Shown: positions 16,116 through 23,960 of the stretch, piece by piece
Numbering within the stretch: position 1 is the stretch's first letter
How the letters are laid out: each line of letters opens with the position of its first letter
From: a virus
Length of the DNA stretch: 43,605 nucleotides
IMG/VR virus record: IMGVR_UViG_3300041809_002110
Location: 1 to 43,605 of that record
Reading direction: 5' to 3' (one strand)
Notes under the pieces: generated by a model
Told to the model about the DNA's origin: nothing
Seen by the model: the letters and a program-made list of their open reading frames with translations, nothing else
The model's database searches: none
Made by a program: the position numbers and the translations under genes

Positions 16116-17255
16116 TCAGCTCGTGGGGCTGGCGACGAACGCGTCGCTGTTGCTGGGGATCGCCACGTCGGTCAGCAAAAAGCCGGCCTGCGGGTGGAAG
16201 ACCTGCGTCTGCCAATCGGCCCGCGCGCGGATCGTTCCGCCCCGGCGGGCCTCCTCGCGGTATTCCTCGACGATCACCGCCACGGGCTCTTCCGAGTCGC
16301 CGCCCGGCAGGGCCGCGTTTTCTTCGCTGAACATGAACGTCCGACCGATCGTGGGCTCGGCCGCGGCCACGTCCTCTTCGCGGCTGATGTGCGCCACCAT
16401 GGCCATGGACGGATCCCACAGACGGCTCAAGAGGGGCTGTTCGGTCCCCGCGTCGTCGGCGTCGAAGTCGTCGCTGGTGGACGTGTTCGACACGTTTTTC
16501 CAGCCCTTGCCGACGATGATCTCTTCGAGCTGCAACAGCTCGCAGAGGGCCGGCAGGGCCTTCATCAGCCGGGTGGGGTCCTCCCAGCCCGAGTATTTCA
16601 GGAGGTTTTGGACCTCGGCCGTCCGCACCAGGGCCAACAGGGTCCAGTCGGTGAGGATCAGGGCGTTGGGCGGCGATCCGGAGTTGGCCAGCACCTGCTC
16701 GCGGGCGAAATCGATGTCCTCGATCGGCGTCGCGTTCGCCTTGTTCTGGGCCGAGCCGTTCCACGGGCACCCCTCGCCGGCGCTGCTGCCGCTGCCGGTC
16801 GTGTTGCCGCTGACGGCGCCGGCCAGGCCGGTCAAGGTCGAGCCGGTGAAGGTCGTGGTGTCGAAGACGGTCTGCGCCACGTTGCTTTCGAGGACCTGGA
16901 GCACGCGATTGATGGCGCGCTTCAGGGCAAAGACCTCTTGCTTGATGATCGCACCGTACATCGCGATTTCGCGGTCGTCTACCAGTTCCTCCGCTCCCCT
17001 CTCAACCGTGGCGAAGGGCGCTTGGTCGAACTCGAAGCTGGTGCGGTTGTAGCCGCCGTCGGCATTGCGGCGGAGGTCCTCGATCGGCGTCAAGAGGCTG
17101 GCGATTTTCAGTCGCAGGAAGTTTCCCGACTGGAGGGTCATCGGGGCGATCGGCAACACGCGGTGGCCGATGAACCCCCGCCGATTGGCCTCGAGGCTGA
17201 ATTCGCCGTAGCTGAAGGAAAGGTCGAAACGCTGAATTGCGCTCCTGGGAACCAT
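16116..17255 (-). CDS. Major capsid protein
   Basis: The product is 379 residues, the size of lambda E-type or HK97-type capsid proteins. It opens with a beta segment (SAIQRFDLSFSYGEFSLEAN), then RRGFIGHRVLPIAPM, a long region with a helix carrying REIAMYGAIIKQEVFALKRAI (spine-helix-like) and a C-terminal beta part (WDPSMAMVAHIS, VFHPQAGFLLTDVA). No signal peptide or catalytic motif. It follows protease/scaffold and decoration genes and precedes the connectors. The ATG at 17255 has GGAG about 8 nt upstream. Two enzyme genes lie between it and the decoration gene, which is unusual. Confidence 0.8.
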   Translation of the reverse strand: MVPRSAIQRFDLSFSYGEFSLEANRRGFIGHRVLPIAPMTLQSGNFLRLKIASLLTPIEDLRRNADGGYNRTSFEFDQAPFATVERGAEELVDDREIAMYGAIIKQEVFALKRAINRVLQVLESNVAQTVFDTTTFTGSTLTGLAGAVSGNTTGSGSSAGEGCPWNGSAQNKANATPIEDIDFAREQVLANSGSPPNALILTDWTLLALVRTAEVQNLLKYSGWEDPTRLMKALPALCELLQLEEIIVGKGWKNVSNTSTSDDFDADDAGTEQPLLSRLWDPSMAMVAHISREEDVAAAEPTIGRTFMFSEENAALPGGDSEEPVAVIVEEYREEARRGGTIRARADWQTQVFHPQAGFLLTDVAIPSNSDAFVASPTS

Positions 17256-17289
17256 GGTACTACTCCAAAAAAGGTGGTGAAACTGTTAG

Positions 17290-17430
17290 TGGAGGTGGCG
17301 AGTGGCAATCGGAGAGAGGCAATAGGCAATAGGCAATAGGAGAGCCGTGGGGTCCGAACCAGCGGCCTATGACCTATGACCTATGACCTTTCACCTCTTA
17401 CCTATTGCCTCTGACCCATTGCCTCCGTAG
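17290..17430. repeat. Heptad-arm element 5 (inverted orientation)
   Basis: CGAGTGG units, then CAATAGG units, then AGGAGAGCCGTGGGGTCCG and AACCAGCGGCCTATG, which is the reverse orientation of the core found in most copies. A right arm of ACCTATG and CCTATTG units follows. It encodes the last codons of the upstream gene (Met-Gly-Gln-Arg-Gln-stop at 17402). Confidence 0.9.
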
Positions 17431-18535
17431 GAGCAGCGTTTCGACGCTCGGCGCCGCCGGTAGCTGCCACCGGCGGCGATGCTTTTTCATGTCGACTCGC
17501 ACAAATGACCTGTCGCCGCGGGGTTTCGGCCGACGCCAGGCGGTGATCGATGCGGTATCCCGCGCGCTCCAGCCGCTGCTCAACCGCGTACCCCAGTTCG
17601 TAGCCGTGACACTCGACGCCGTAAAGCGCCGGCTTGGCCAATAGATCCAAAGGCACGTCGAGGAGCATCTTTTCGACGCCGGCGACGCCAATCCGAACGG
17701 CTGCCGGCCCGACCCGAAGGAGATTCGCCAACTGGATCGGGCGCTCGATCCGGATCCGGTCGTCGGCCAGGTCCAGCACGGATCCCGCCGGGCAGGCGGC
17801 TCGAAACGGCTCCCACTTGTCGGCTGGGTCGCCGTCGTAGGTCCGTTCGACGGTCCGCCGGGGCACGATCCGCGTCGCCTGGGTGTGGGGGTGAAAGCGC
17901 ACGCCGTGCTCGCGCGTGATCGCGCGGCCCTCGTCGCGGGGCCATTTTCCCCCGGGCGTCTGGCGGTTTCCGGAGCCTAGCGGGCGGGTGTGGACCAGGT
18001 GCACCTCGTCGAGCACCGCGATCCCATCGTGATCCAGAATCTGGCCCCAGAGGTGGTCCAGGCCGTGCCCCGATTCGTTCAACCCAAACGTATCCCAGCA
18101 CTGATCGAGCCCGTAGGGTCCGAAAAACGGCGCCAAAAGCTCGACGAAGCCTACCGGGCGGATCGTGCTGCCGGCCGCGGGCGAGGGCCGGAGCTGCTGA
18201 TAGAGGCACTCGCCGGCATAGCCCTGGGCCGGCTGCAGCAGGTCGCAGCAGTACTCGTCAAGGGCCGAGAAACAGCGATTGATCTCGGCGGTCGAGAGCA
18301 CGACGTCGTCGTCCAAGAGCCCGATTGCCCGATAATCGCGGCGGATCGCGGCCAGTTGCCCATAGGCCCCCAGGAATTTCCAGAGATCGTCCGTGAACCA
18401 ATATTCCGCCTCGCCGCGGCGCGGACCCCTGCCGGTCCAGTCGTTGATGGCCACGTCGAAGGTCCGCGCAGCACCGAAGACGTCCGCCTCGCAGCGGCCC
18501 TCTTTCGCGTTCACGTAGAGCAGGCAATCACGCAT
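17402..18535 (-). CDS. DUF707-like glycosyltransferase with degenerate FkbM-like tail
   Basis: The product is 377 residues. Residues about 70-180 carry the pattern I associate with DUF707 (glycosyltransferase-like): RAIGLLDDDVVLSTAEI with a DDD metal-binding motif, DLLQPAQG, VGFVELLAPFFG and SGHGLDHLW. The C-terminal part (VRIGVAGVEKMLLDVPLDLL..YGVECHGYE..LERAGYRID) resembles the end of FkbM methyltransferases but lacks the usual acidic residues (Gly-Val-Ala-Gly-Val in place of a D-x-E-G-E motif). Its start overlaps the methyltransferase stop (TGATG), so the two are one unit. Its likely role is sugar transfer onto virion, nucleic acid or host surface. The last codons come from repeat element 5. 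Confidence 0.55.
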   Translation of the reverse strand: MRDCLLYVNAKEGRCEADVFGAARTFDVAINDWTGRGPRRGEAEYWFTDDLWKFLGAYGQLAAIRRDYRAIGLLDDDVVLSTAEINRCFSALDEYCCDLLQPAQGYAGECLYQQLRPSPAAGSTIRPVGFVELLAPFFGPYGLDQCWDTFGLNESGHGLDHLWGQILDHDGIAVLDEVHLVHTRPLGSGNRQTPGGKWPRDEGRAITREHGVRFHPHTQATRIVPRRTVERTYDGDPADKWEPFRAACPAGSVLDLADDRIRIERPIQLANLLRVGPAAVRIGVAGVEKMLLDVPLDLLAKPALYGVECHGYELGYAVEQRLERAGYRIDHRLASAETPRRQVICASRHEKASPPVAATGGAERRNAAPTEAMGQRQ

Positions 18536-19104
18536 CAGAGTTGCACCAGCCAACTGGAATCCGCAAAAAGCTGTTTCGGAGGTCCCAAGATCTCCTCGAC
18601 GGCCCGGTCGACTCCCGGCCAGGTCGTGCGGTAATCGTGGCCCCCGATGAGGCCGCCCGGGCGGACCTTCGGTTTCCAGGCCACCAGATCCTCGCGCACG
18701 GACGCGTATTCATGGTCCGCGTCGACGTACACCAGGTCGAACAATTTGTCCGGGAAGCCGGCCGCCGCCTGGATCGAGCTCAGCCGCAGCTTCTCGATCT
18801 CGACTCCCGCCCGGACGTAGGGAGCGATCCGCAGGTCAAACTGGCGTTCGATCTCGGGTTCGGCCCAAAGGTCGATTGCCCAGACTCGTTGGGCGACAAG
18901 CGACAGCAGGACCGTCGCCTCGCCCGTATAGGCCCCGACCTCGGCCACCAGCAACCTGCGCGGCAGGACCTCGAGCAGATCCAGGAAGCCCGAATAAAGC
19001 GGGCTCCCCGGATAGCGCTGAATCCACACGCCGTCCTCCAGGATCGGCCAAAACAGCAGATCCCGTGCGGCGGGCGTGCGCAGGATGGCTTCGGCTCGTG
19101 GCAT
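18535..19104 (-). CDS. SAM-dependent methyltransferase (class I)
   Basis: The product is 189 residues. Motif I is VAEVGAYTGEATVLLS (E-x-G-x-x-x-G), followed by an acidic AIDLWAEPE and by DLVYVDADHEY, then LVAWKPKVRPGGLIGGHDY. This is the Methyltransf_24-like layout with a DxDH-type metal or active site, common among small-molecule and sugar methyltransferases. It sits in the head module between the decoration and capsid genes and is translationally coupled to the DUF707-like gene. The substrate is unknown. The ATG at 19104 lies 10 nt after the upstream stop; the Shine-Dalgarno is poor. Confidence 0.8.
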   Translation of the reverse strand: MPRAEAILRTPAARDLLFWPILEDGVWIQRYPGSPLYSGFLDLLEVLPRRLLVAEVGAYTGEATVLLSLVAQRVWAIDLWAEPEIERQFDLRIAPYVRAGVEIEKLRLSSIQAAAGFPDKLFDLVYVDADHEYASVREDLVAWKPKVRPGGLIGGHDYRTTWPGVDRAVEEILGPPKQLFADSSWLVQL

Positions 19105-19114
19105 GGCTCGAGGC

Positions 19115-19492
19115 TCAATAGGTGGCGCCAGAGCCCGCTTTGAACGGCAAGTATTGGAACCAACTGCCGGCGCCGGCGGCGGCGGTCATGGACAACCCGC
19201 GCAACTGGGCGGGGGTGCCCGTGGGGCCGAGCTGGCCGTTGGCCGCGGCGTAGACGTAGGCGTACTGCAGGATGGCCGCCGAGGCCACGCCGTCGCGCTG
19301 GGCCGGGTCGCCCTGCGGGATCACGGCCGCCATCGGAAACTGCGGCGGCCCGATGGCCCGATCGTTCAACACGCCGATCTCGTCGTCGTTGGCACCGGCC
19401 AAGGCCAGCGCGCCGCCCGACATGATGACCCGCAGGAACGGGTCGAAGGCCCCGGAGACGGGGAGGCTCAATAGTCCAATTACGCGTCGCAT
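19115..19492 (-). CDS. Putative capsid decoration protein
   Basis: The product is 125 residues. It is rich in Ala and Gly, with ALALAGANDDEIGVLNDRAI and VASAAILQYAYVYAAANGQ. Small proteins of this composition directly after the protease/scaffold gene are head decoration (lambda D-like or DUF2190-like). The assignment is by place and composition only. The ATG at 19492 has GGAG 8 nt upstream. Confidence 0.5.
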   Translation of the reverse strand: MRRVIGLLSLPVSGAFDPFLRVIMSGGALALAGANDDEIGVLNDRAIGPPQFPMAAVIPQGDPAQRDGVASAAILQYAYVYAAANGQLGPTGTPAQLRGLSMTAAAGAGSWFQYLPFKAGSGATY

Positions 19493-19524
19493 GGAACGTT
19501 CTCCAAGGTGGAGGGTGGTGAAAG

Positions 19525-19617
19525 TGGTTAGTGGCGAGTGGCGAGTGATTAGTGGCGAGTGGTTAGTCAGCCGCGGCCGGCGAGTCTCGCCACTGGCCAC
19601 TCGCCACCCGCCACTTT
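19525..19617. repeat. Heptad-arm element 6 (TTAGTGG/CGAGTGG type only)
   Basis: Left arm of TTAGTGG, CGAGTGG and CGAGTGA units and right arm of complementary CCACTCG and CCACCCG units, around GCCGCGGCCGGCGAGTC. No CAATAGG units. It fills the gap between the decoration start (19492) and the protease stop (19622). Confidence 0.85.
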
Positions 19618-19621
19618 TTCC

Positions 19622-20191
19622 CTACTGCCGCCGGCGGGGCGGGTCGGGCATCTGCTCGTATTTTTCGGACACCATCCGCTTGGCGCGGTTGCTATTGCCC
19701 GAGGTGGCCACCAGGTAGGCCTGGTGCAGTTCCGGCCGCTTGTTGGCGGCGGCGACTACGGCGGCTATGCGGTCGGCCTTGCGACCCATGGCCACCTGAC
19801 GTTTGACCTCCTGGCTCACCAGGGCGTCGAAGGCGTCGATCACGTCGTCCGGCTCGCCCTCGTCGCCGTGGCCGTCGTCGTCGTGGCAGTCCTCCGCCTC
19901 GTCGCCGTCCTCGTCGTCGGCCTTCTTGCCGTCCTTCTTTGGGCCCTTCTTGGGGGCCTTGCCGGCGGTGGGCTGGCCCGGCTTGCCGGCCTTGAGGGTC
20001 TTGATTTCCTCTTCGGCCGCCCGGGTGCGGTCGGCCAGGGCCTGCATCCAGGCGGTCGAGGCGGAGGCCACGGTGGCCTCGCCCTCGAGCTGGGCGACCA
20101 GAAACTTCTCGTCGGCGCCCGGGCAGGCGGTTTTCAACTCTTTCAACGTGGCCGCCTTGGGGGCGGCCGGGGCGGCTACGTCATTAGCCAT
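19622..20191 (-). CDS. Nested scaffold protein, in-frame internal start
   Basis: Within the protease gene an in-frame ATG at 20191 (MANDVAAPAAPKAATLKEL) has GGAG about 10 nt upstream and begins exactly where the protease domain ends. It would give a 189-residue scaffold alone. Lambda makes Nu3 scaffold from an internal start in the C protease gene in the same way. The start is visible; its use is inference. Confidence 0.5.
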   Translation of the reverse strand: MANDVAAPAAPKAATLKELKTACPGADEKFLVAQLEGEATVASASTAWMQALADRTRAAEEEIKTLKAGKPGQPTAGKAPKKGPKKDGKKADDEDGDEAEDCHDDDGHGDEGEPDDVIDAFDALVSQEVKRQVAMGRKADRIAAVVAAANKRPELHQAYLVATSGNSNRAKRMVSEKYEQMPDPPRRRQ

Positions 20192-20965
20192 GGTCGTGAC
20201 TCCGGAATGGGTGACAGGGGTGGAAATTTGAGCGGTCGGGCCGCGGCCGAGCTTGGCGATCGCCCGGCCCAGCCTCGGAAAGCGGGCGGCCCAGTCGACG
20301 GCCACCGAGGCGGCCTGTTCGACGGCCCCGGTGCAGCGGTCGCAGAGCCCCAGCTCCGCGCAGCGCTCGCCCGCCAGGAGCGTCTCGTCGTCCATCAGGG
20401 CGGCGATCGCCTCGGCGGTCTGCCCGCTGCGGCGGGCGTAGATGCCCACGATCTGCTGCTCGACCTGGTCGAGCATCTCGGCGGTGCGGCGCATTTCGTC
20501 GGCGTCGCCGATGCACAGGTCGGCCGGGTTGTGGATCAGCATGAACGCGTTCTGGGGCATCTCGATCTCGTCGCCGGCCATGGCGATCACGCTGGCCATC
20601 GAGGCGGCGATGCCGTCGACGTGCACGATCTTCTTGGCCGGGTGGCTGGTCAACAGCGAGTGGATGGTCATCCCGTCGTAGACCTGCCCGCCGGGCGAGT
20701 TCAGCCGCAGGTGGAGCGTGGTGGTGTCCGCCGGCAGGCTCCGGAGCTGGGCGTAGAAATCCTCGGCCCGGGTGCCGAAGTAGCCGATCTCGCCGTAGAG
20801 CGCGATCTCGGCCTCGGCGCCGGCCAGCGCCTTGGCGGTGATCGTGCCGCGGCATTCGGCCTGCTCGGCCAGGCTCGCGCGGGGCAGAGCGGCCGGCGGC
20901 GCCGGGGTTTTGGCAGGGTCGCCGGCGGCGGGCGTGCCCGTTTTCGACGTGGGTTCAGTCGCCAT
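19622..20965 (-). CDS. Prohead protease (ClpP-type) fused to scaffold
   Basis: The product is 447 residues. Residues about 50-220 are a ClpP-fold peptidase: LRLNSPGGQVYDGM, GIAASMASVIAMAG (nucleophile Ser122) and FMLIHNP (His145). The C-terminal ~190 residues are helical, then very acidic (residues about 350-385, DDEDGDEAED and DDDGHGDEGEPDD) and end in a basic helix, as in phage scaffolds. Role: cleaves head proteins and shapes the procapsid. The ATG at 20965 has GAGG 6 nt upstream and lies 17 nt after the portal stop. The gene contains an internal scaffold start (separate entry). Confidence 0.85.
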   Translation of the reverse strand: MATEPTSKTGTPAAGDPAKTPAPPAALPRASLAEQAECRGTITAKALAGAEAEIALYGEIGYFGTRAEDFYAQLRSLPADTTTLHLRLNSPGGQVYDGMTIHSLLTSHPAKKIVHVDGIAASMASVIAMAGDEIEMPQNAFMLIHNPADLCIGDADEMRRTAEMLDQVEQQIVGIYARRSGQTAEAIAALMDDETLLAGERCAELGLCDRCTGAVEQAASVAVDWAARFPRLGRAIAKLGRGPTAQISTPVTHSGVTTMANDVAAPAAPKAATLKELKTACPGADEKFLVAQLEGEATVASASTAWMQALADRTRAAEEEIKTLKAGKPGQPTAGKAPKKGPKKDGKKADDEDGDEAEDCHDDDGHGDEGEPDDVIDAFDALVSQEVKRQVAMGRKADRIAAVVAAANKRPELHQAYLVATSGNSNRAKRMVSEKYEQMPDPPRRRQ

Positions 20966-20982
20966 GATGACCTCGCTCTGGT

Positions 20983-22608
20983 TCAGGGTGCATTGGCCGC
21001 CGGCGCCGGTTCGGCGCCCGGCTTGTCCTCGACGCCCTCGGGGCCCTCGGCCCCCATCAGCCGGATGTTGAAGCCCTGCGGCAGCGGCTTGGCCAGGATC
21101 TCGTGCCAGTCCACGTCCACGCCGAACTTCTCCCTGATCGCCTGGCTGGCCCGGATCGCCCGGCTGATCCGCCGCACGTTGTCGCCCACTATTTCGCGCG
21201 AAATGTCGTCGATGTCGAGCCCCTTGCGGGCCATGATCCGCCGCGGACTGTTCAGGCAGGCGGCCTCCTCGCTGGCGTCCGCCTTGACGTCCTCGCCCGG
21301 CTGGACGTAGGGCCAGGCCGGCGGCTGCCAGAGGCACTCGAAGATCTTCTGGCCGAACCGCGCGAAGAGGTGCCGCAGCGGCGGGCTCCGGCGGAGCTGG
21401 ATCCGGACCCTCCACCGCCAGACCTCCCGGTGGAGGTGTGCCGCGAGCCAGTCCTGGAAGAGGCGCAGGCAGATTTTCATCTGGTCGGTCGCCCCTCTCC
21501 ACCCCGAAAAGTTGGTCTGCCGGGGGTCCATCAGAAACACGCACAGCGGCAAGTCCAGATTGATCGAGAGCAAGGTCAACAGCAGGCTGGCGTGGGCGAA
21601 AAACTCGGCATTGGGTATGTTGGGCGAAAAGCCCTCGATCTTCTCGCCCGCTATCCGCGTGTAGACGTCGGAGCCCGGCTGGATGCCGTCGATCGGACGG
21701 CTGTAGGGGACCGGCGGCCAGAGGTCCGCGGCCGGATCCGTGGGCTGGCCCGGCGCGCCGATCGGCGGCGCCGCGTCGGCCGCCAGCGAGTGCAAGAACG
21801 CATAGCAACTGGCGACCTGGGCCTTCACGAGTTGCGCGAACATGAGGTCGTCGGTCATGCCCGCCATGTCGGCCACGGCCGCCAGGGCCGTCACGCCGCG
21901 GGTCTGGCTGAGCCGGTCCGGACGGTAGAGGTGGTAGACCTCGCGCTCGCGGGTCCCGGTGATCTCGTCGCGGCGGTAGGCCGGGAACTTGTCCACCTCG
22001 CTCACCAGGCGGACCGCCATGTGGATGTCCCAATCCCGCTTGGTGATCCAGTACTTCACCCGCTCGAGCCGGTCGGTGCACTCGATCCCGTGGATCACGT
22101 GGTACTTGCGGTTGCTGGCGATCGAGCTGGGCGTCCGGCAGCGGTGGTTTTCGACCGGCCAGATCCGCTCCTCGTCCAGCGGAATGTAAAACAGGTCGCC
22201 GTCGGTCACCACGTGCTTGATGGCCAAGACCTCGAGGTCGCGCCAGGTCTTCTCGCCGTCGGTGCTCACGGCCTTGGCGTCGTTGGCCCAGGCGTTCCAG
22301 TTGGCCTTGAGGTCCTTGTCGCAAGCCCGGTCGCCCGTTTTGGGGTGCGGGACAAAGCCGCCCTGGATCACGTTGGACGCCAGGCGGCGGATACCCTGCG
22401 CGACGAACGGATTGTTGCGCACGAGCTCGCGGGCCAGCTCGACCATCTGAAAATACGCGACCTGAATCCGGATGTGCCAGTCGGCCGACGTGCCCGTGTA
22501 GAGGATCCCCGGTTTCGGCTTGCGATAGATGCTGGGGCGCGCGAGGTCGTAGTCGTTTCGCAACGTAAAAAACTGCTCGGCGATCGACCTGGCGTCTTTT
22601 CTTGCCAC
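20983..22608 (-). CDS. Portal protein, lambda family
   Basis: The product is 541 residues, close to lambda B (533). Recognisable stretches: RELVRNNPFVAQGIRRLASNV near the N-terminus, FYIPLDEERIWPVENHRC, GTREREVYHLYRPDR followed by LSQTRGVTALA (the hallmark V-H-x-x-x-x-R-x-Q-x-R-G portal stretch) and NFSGWRGATDQ. It forms the dodecameric DNA entry ring. The start is taken as GTG at 22608 (VARKDARSI), 6 nt after the preceding stop; upstream residues in this frame read through another gene. It contains the second copy of the palindrome ATTTCGCGCGAAAT (21191-21204) as codons. Confidence 0.85.
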   Translation of the reverse strand: MARKDARSIAEQFFTLRNDYDLARPSIYRKPKPGILYTGTSADWHIRIQVAYFQMVELARELVRNNPFVAQGIRRLASNVIQGGFVPHPKTGDRACDKDLKANWNAWANDAKAVSTDGEKTWRDLEVLAIKHVVTDGDLFYIPLDEERIWPVENHRCRTPSSIASNRKYHVIHGIECTDRLERVKYWITKRDWDIHMAVRLVSEVDKFPAYRRDEITGTREREVYHLYRPDRLSQTRGVTALAAVADMAGMTDDLMFAQLVKAQVASCYAFLHSLAADAAPPIGAPGQPTDPAADLWPPVPYSRPIDGIQPGSDVYTRIAGEKIEGFSPNIPNAEFFAHASLLLTLLSINLDLPLCVFLMDPRQTNFSGWRGATDQMKICLRLFQDWLAAHLHREVWRWRVRIQLRRSPPLRHLFARFGQKIFECLWQPPAWPYVQPGEDVKADASEEAACLNSPRRIMARKGLDIDDISREIVGDNVRRISRAIRASQAIREKFGVDVDWHEILAKPLPQGFNIRLMGAEGPEGVEDKPGAEPAPAANAP

Positions 22609-22613
22609 TTCGG

Positions 22614-22943
22614 CTAGTCCCCGTAGTACGGGCCCGGATAGATCGGGATGAACGGTTCCCCCCGCCGCATGACGCGGATGTTCTGGCTCTGCTGGGCTCC
22701 CTGCTGGAAGTAGATCCACCGCTGGCAGGCGGCGATCTGTCGCTCCAGCAGCGTCTGGTCGACCTCGATTTCCTCCGCCCGGCCGCCGTGGGCCACGTGG
22801 TGCGATTGCAGCACCAGGAGCTGCCGGGCGGCCTTGATAAAGGCGTAGGCCATCGTCAGGCCGCCATCCGGCAGGTCGTAGCCGGCGTTCATCACATACG
22901 CCAGCTTCACGTCGCGGATGGTGAGCGGAACCGTGTCGGGCAT
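22614..22943 (-). CDS. Putative gpW-like head-tail joining protein
   Basis: The product is 109 residues: short beta start (DTVPLTIRDVKLAYVMNAGYD), two helices (YAFIKAARQLLVLQSHH, LLERQIAACQRWIYFQQGA) and a Pro/Tyr-rich tail (IPIYPGPYYGD). It lies between terminase-side genes and portal, where lambda W sits, and is followed by the portal gene after 5 nt. The homology claim is synteny only. Confidence 0.45.
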   Translation of the reverse strand: MPDTVPLTIRDVKLAYVMNAGYDLPDGGLTMAYAFIKAARQLLVLQSHHVAHGGRAEEIEVDQTLLERQIAACQRWIYFQQGAQQSQNIRVMRRGEPFIPIYPGPYYGD

Positions 22944-23267
22944 GGCGTCCGTGCCAGGGGGGCCGGCAGTAAAGCGCCGGGGGCGAGTATCGGTCGCCCC
23001 ACAGCGCCCAGGGCAGAAGGCGCAATCGTAGCCAGGCCGCCGGCGCTAAGGCAAGCAAAATCGCCGGCCGGCGGGACGGATTGTCGGTACGCTCGCCCTA
23101 CTGGCAGAGGGGCCGGCATTCCGCGCGAAATGACTGGATTGTGTGCCCCTTGATGGGGCCAGCCCTCGCGGTAGAATAGACCAATCAAAATCTCGCCGAA
23201 GGGTAAAATCCCTACCTGCCGGTGGTCGGCAGTGCGGCCCCAGTCCTAGTAGTGAAGGACCGCCGCC
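22944..23267. other. Intergenic gap around the inserted nuclease
   Basis: No convincing gene lies here. A third, mismatched copy of the 14-bp palindrome is at 23118-23131, followed by the promoter-like pair at 23150-23177. The plus-strand gene that follows breaks the minus-strand head operon, so a promoter for the plus strand is expected here. Confidence 0.5.
23150..23177 (+). promoter_or_regulatory. Sigma-70-like promoter for the GIY-YIG gene
   Basis: TTGATG (23150-23155) and TAGAAT (23172-23177) are separated by 16 bp, matching 4 and 5 of 6 consensus positions. The nuclease ATG is about 90 nt further on. It is the best promoter candidate I saw by eye in the window. Confidence 0.4.
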
Positions 23268-23960
23268 ATGGGATTACCCGCGCCGCCGCAATTATTATCC
23301 GTACTACCACCCGCTTCGGTCACGGTCCAAATCGACGGCGAGCCCATCACGTTTATTCATGCCCGAGCCAATCAGTTTATGGTCGAGGGGGGGCAGGGGT
23401 TTGCGTCGTCCGCACTTGTCGGCGCGCTTCTTAAAATGGAGCCAACTGCGTCCATTGCGTGGCTTCTGGGCGCGCTGGCCGGTGCCCAGGCAGCACGCGA
23501 CGAGCGCCGGGAGGATCGCCTTTCCGAAGCCGCCTCAATTCAACGGCGCCACGAGGCGGTCCGAAAGCGTAGTCTGAGTCTCAGCCGGACGATATCGGGA
23601 AACATCGATGCGGTAGTACGCGATGGACCGGAGGAGTTAGGAAATCTTAAACCGCTCTTTCGCATGGGCCCGAAGGCCAGCGTTACGGGGATTTACTTTC
23701 TCGTCAAGCGCGAGAACGGTCGGCATCGGGTGATGTACGTCGGACAGTCCCGCAACCTCCCTACACGCGTTCGCGCACACGCAAGGTCGGGTCGCGTTGC
23801 CGACTATATTCTTTTCCATCCGTGCGCGCCGGCGGACCTGGAGCTAGCGGAACGGGCCTGGATTTGGGCGCTGAAGCCTGCTTGGAACACAGTCGGGGTT
23901 AACAATCCCAGCGGCAAAGCGGTCTGGGATCAGTATCTCGAAGAACAGTTCGGCATTTAG
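23268..23960 (+). CDS. GIY-YIG endonuclease, inserted in head module
   Basis: The product is 230 residues. N-terminal 130: unknown, with a hydrophobic stretch (about 57-72) and a basic helix. C-terminal GIY-YIG domain: G-I-Y at 141-143, Y-V-G at 157-159, then R167/R169, H171, the catalytic E195 in LAERAWIWALKP and N207. The family cuts DNA as homing, repair or restriction nucleases. It is plus-strand within a minus-strand packaging operon, a common sign of a selfish insertion, and its base usage is less GC-rich than its neighbours. The ATG at 23268 has AAGGA about 11 nt upstream. Its stop overlaps, convergently, the stop of the next gene (TTAG). Confidence 0.8.
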   Translation: MGLPAPPQLLSVLPPASVTVQIDGEPITFIHARANQFMVEGGQGFASSALVGALLKMEPTASIAWLLGALAGAQAARDERREDRLSEAASIQRRHEAVRKRSLSLSRTISGNIDAVVRDGPEELGNLKPLFRMGPKASVTGIYFLVKRENGRHRVMYVGQSRNLPTRVRAHARSGRVADYILFHPCAPADLELAERAWIWALKPAWNTVGVNNPSGKAVWDQYLEEQFGI

